DNA from: an uncultured Pseudomonadota bacterium
Lineage (GTDB): Bacteria > Pseudomonadota > Alphaproteobacteria > RUG11792
Assembly (NCBI GenBank): GCA_902773285.1
Contig: CACYDS010000037.1
Coordinates: forward strand, 1-6,142
Length of the DNA stretch: 6,142 nt
Direction of reading: 5' to 3'
Position 1 is the stretch's first letter; every line of letters starts with the position of its first letter. The position numbers and the translations under genes were made by a program. The notes beneath the pieces were generated by a model. The model searched no databases. It had not been told where the DNA came from and saw nothing but the letters and a program-made list of their open reading frames with translations. Shown in pieces: positions 6,138-6,142 of the stretch.

Positions 6138-6142
6138 AACAT

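Noticed and set aside
6059..6142. Coding frame MLGDWLSGRASRLHRGGRRF running into the small lipoprotein frame
   Set aside because: This part is translation of the tRNA-Val gene, a known annotation artefact. Only the portion after the CCA end resembles protein.

Overview
The window looks like chromosomal DNA of an AT-rich Gram-negative bacterium. LspA, a periplasm-directed DsbD and a probable outer-membrane-type small lipoprotein indicate two membranes. NAD-dependent DNA ligase and a chromosomal-type parS site fit a bacterial chromosome. Low GC, a decayed VapBC locus and an exported LD-carboxypeptidase would suit a reduced-genome, possibly host-associated alphaproteobacterium, but that placement is inference; no rRNA or other diagnostic marker is present.

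Layout from left to right. Positions 84-689 (+) hold a decayed toxin-antitoxin locus: a shortened vapB-like antitoxin overlaps by one base a VapC PIN-domain toxin broken by a frameshift and a second stop. Positions 706-2724 (-) hold ligA, complete, with an extended -10 promoter just upstream of its start. The 2725-2960 intergenic region between the divergent ligA and LD-carboxypeptidase genes carries a near-perfect ParB-binding parS palindrome (2812-2827). Positions 2961-3905 (+) encode an S66-family LD-carboxypeptidase with a signal peptide and a TTG start. Converging on it from the right is a compact minus-strand cluster: tRNA-Val(UAC) at 6137-6063, a probable 34-codon lipoprotein gene of LptM/YifL type, dsbD, and lspA. 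Each protein gene of this cluster overlaps the next.

Functionally, the minus-strand cluster reads as an envelope-biogenesis unit: DsbD carries reducing power to the periplasm, LspA removes lipoprotein signal peptides, and the tiny ORF would be an LspA substrate. The LD-carboxypeptidase trims or recycles peptidoglycan stem peptides.

No IS element, CRISPR array, phage gene or clearly new system is visible. The two observations most worth checking are the parS site and the very short lipoprotein gene that begins four bases after the tRNA CCA end.
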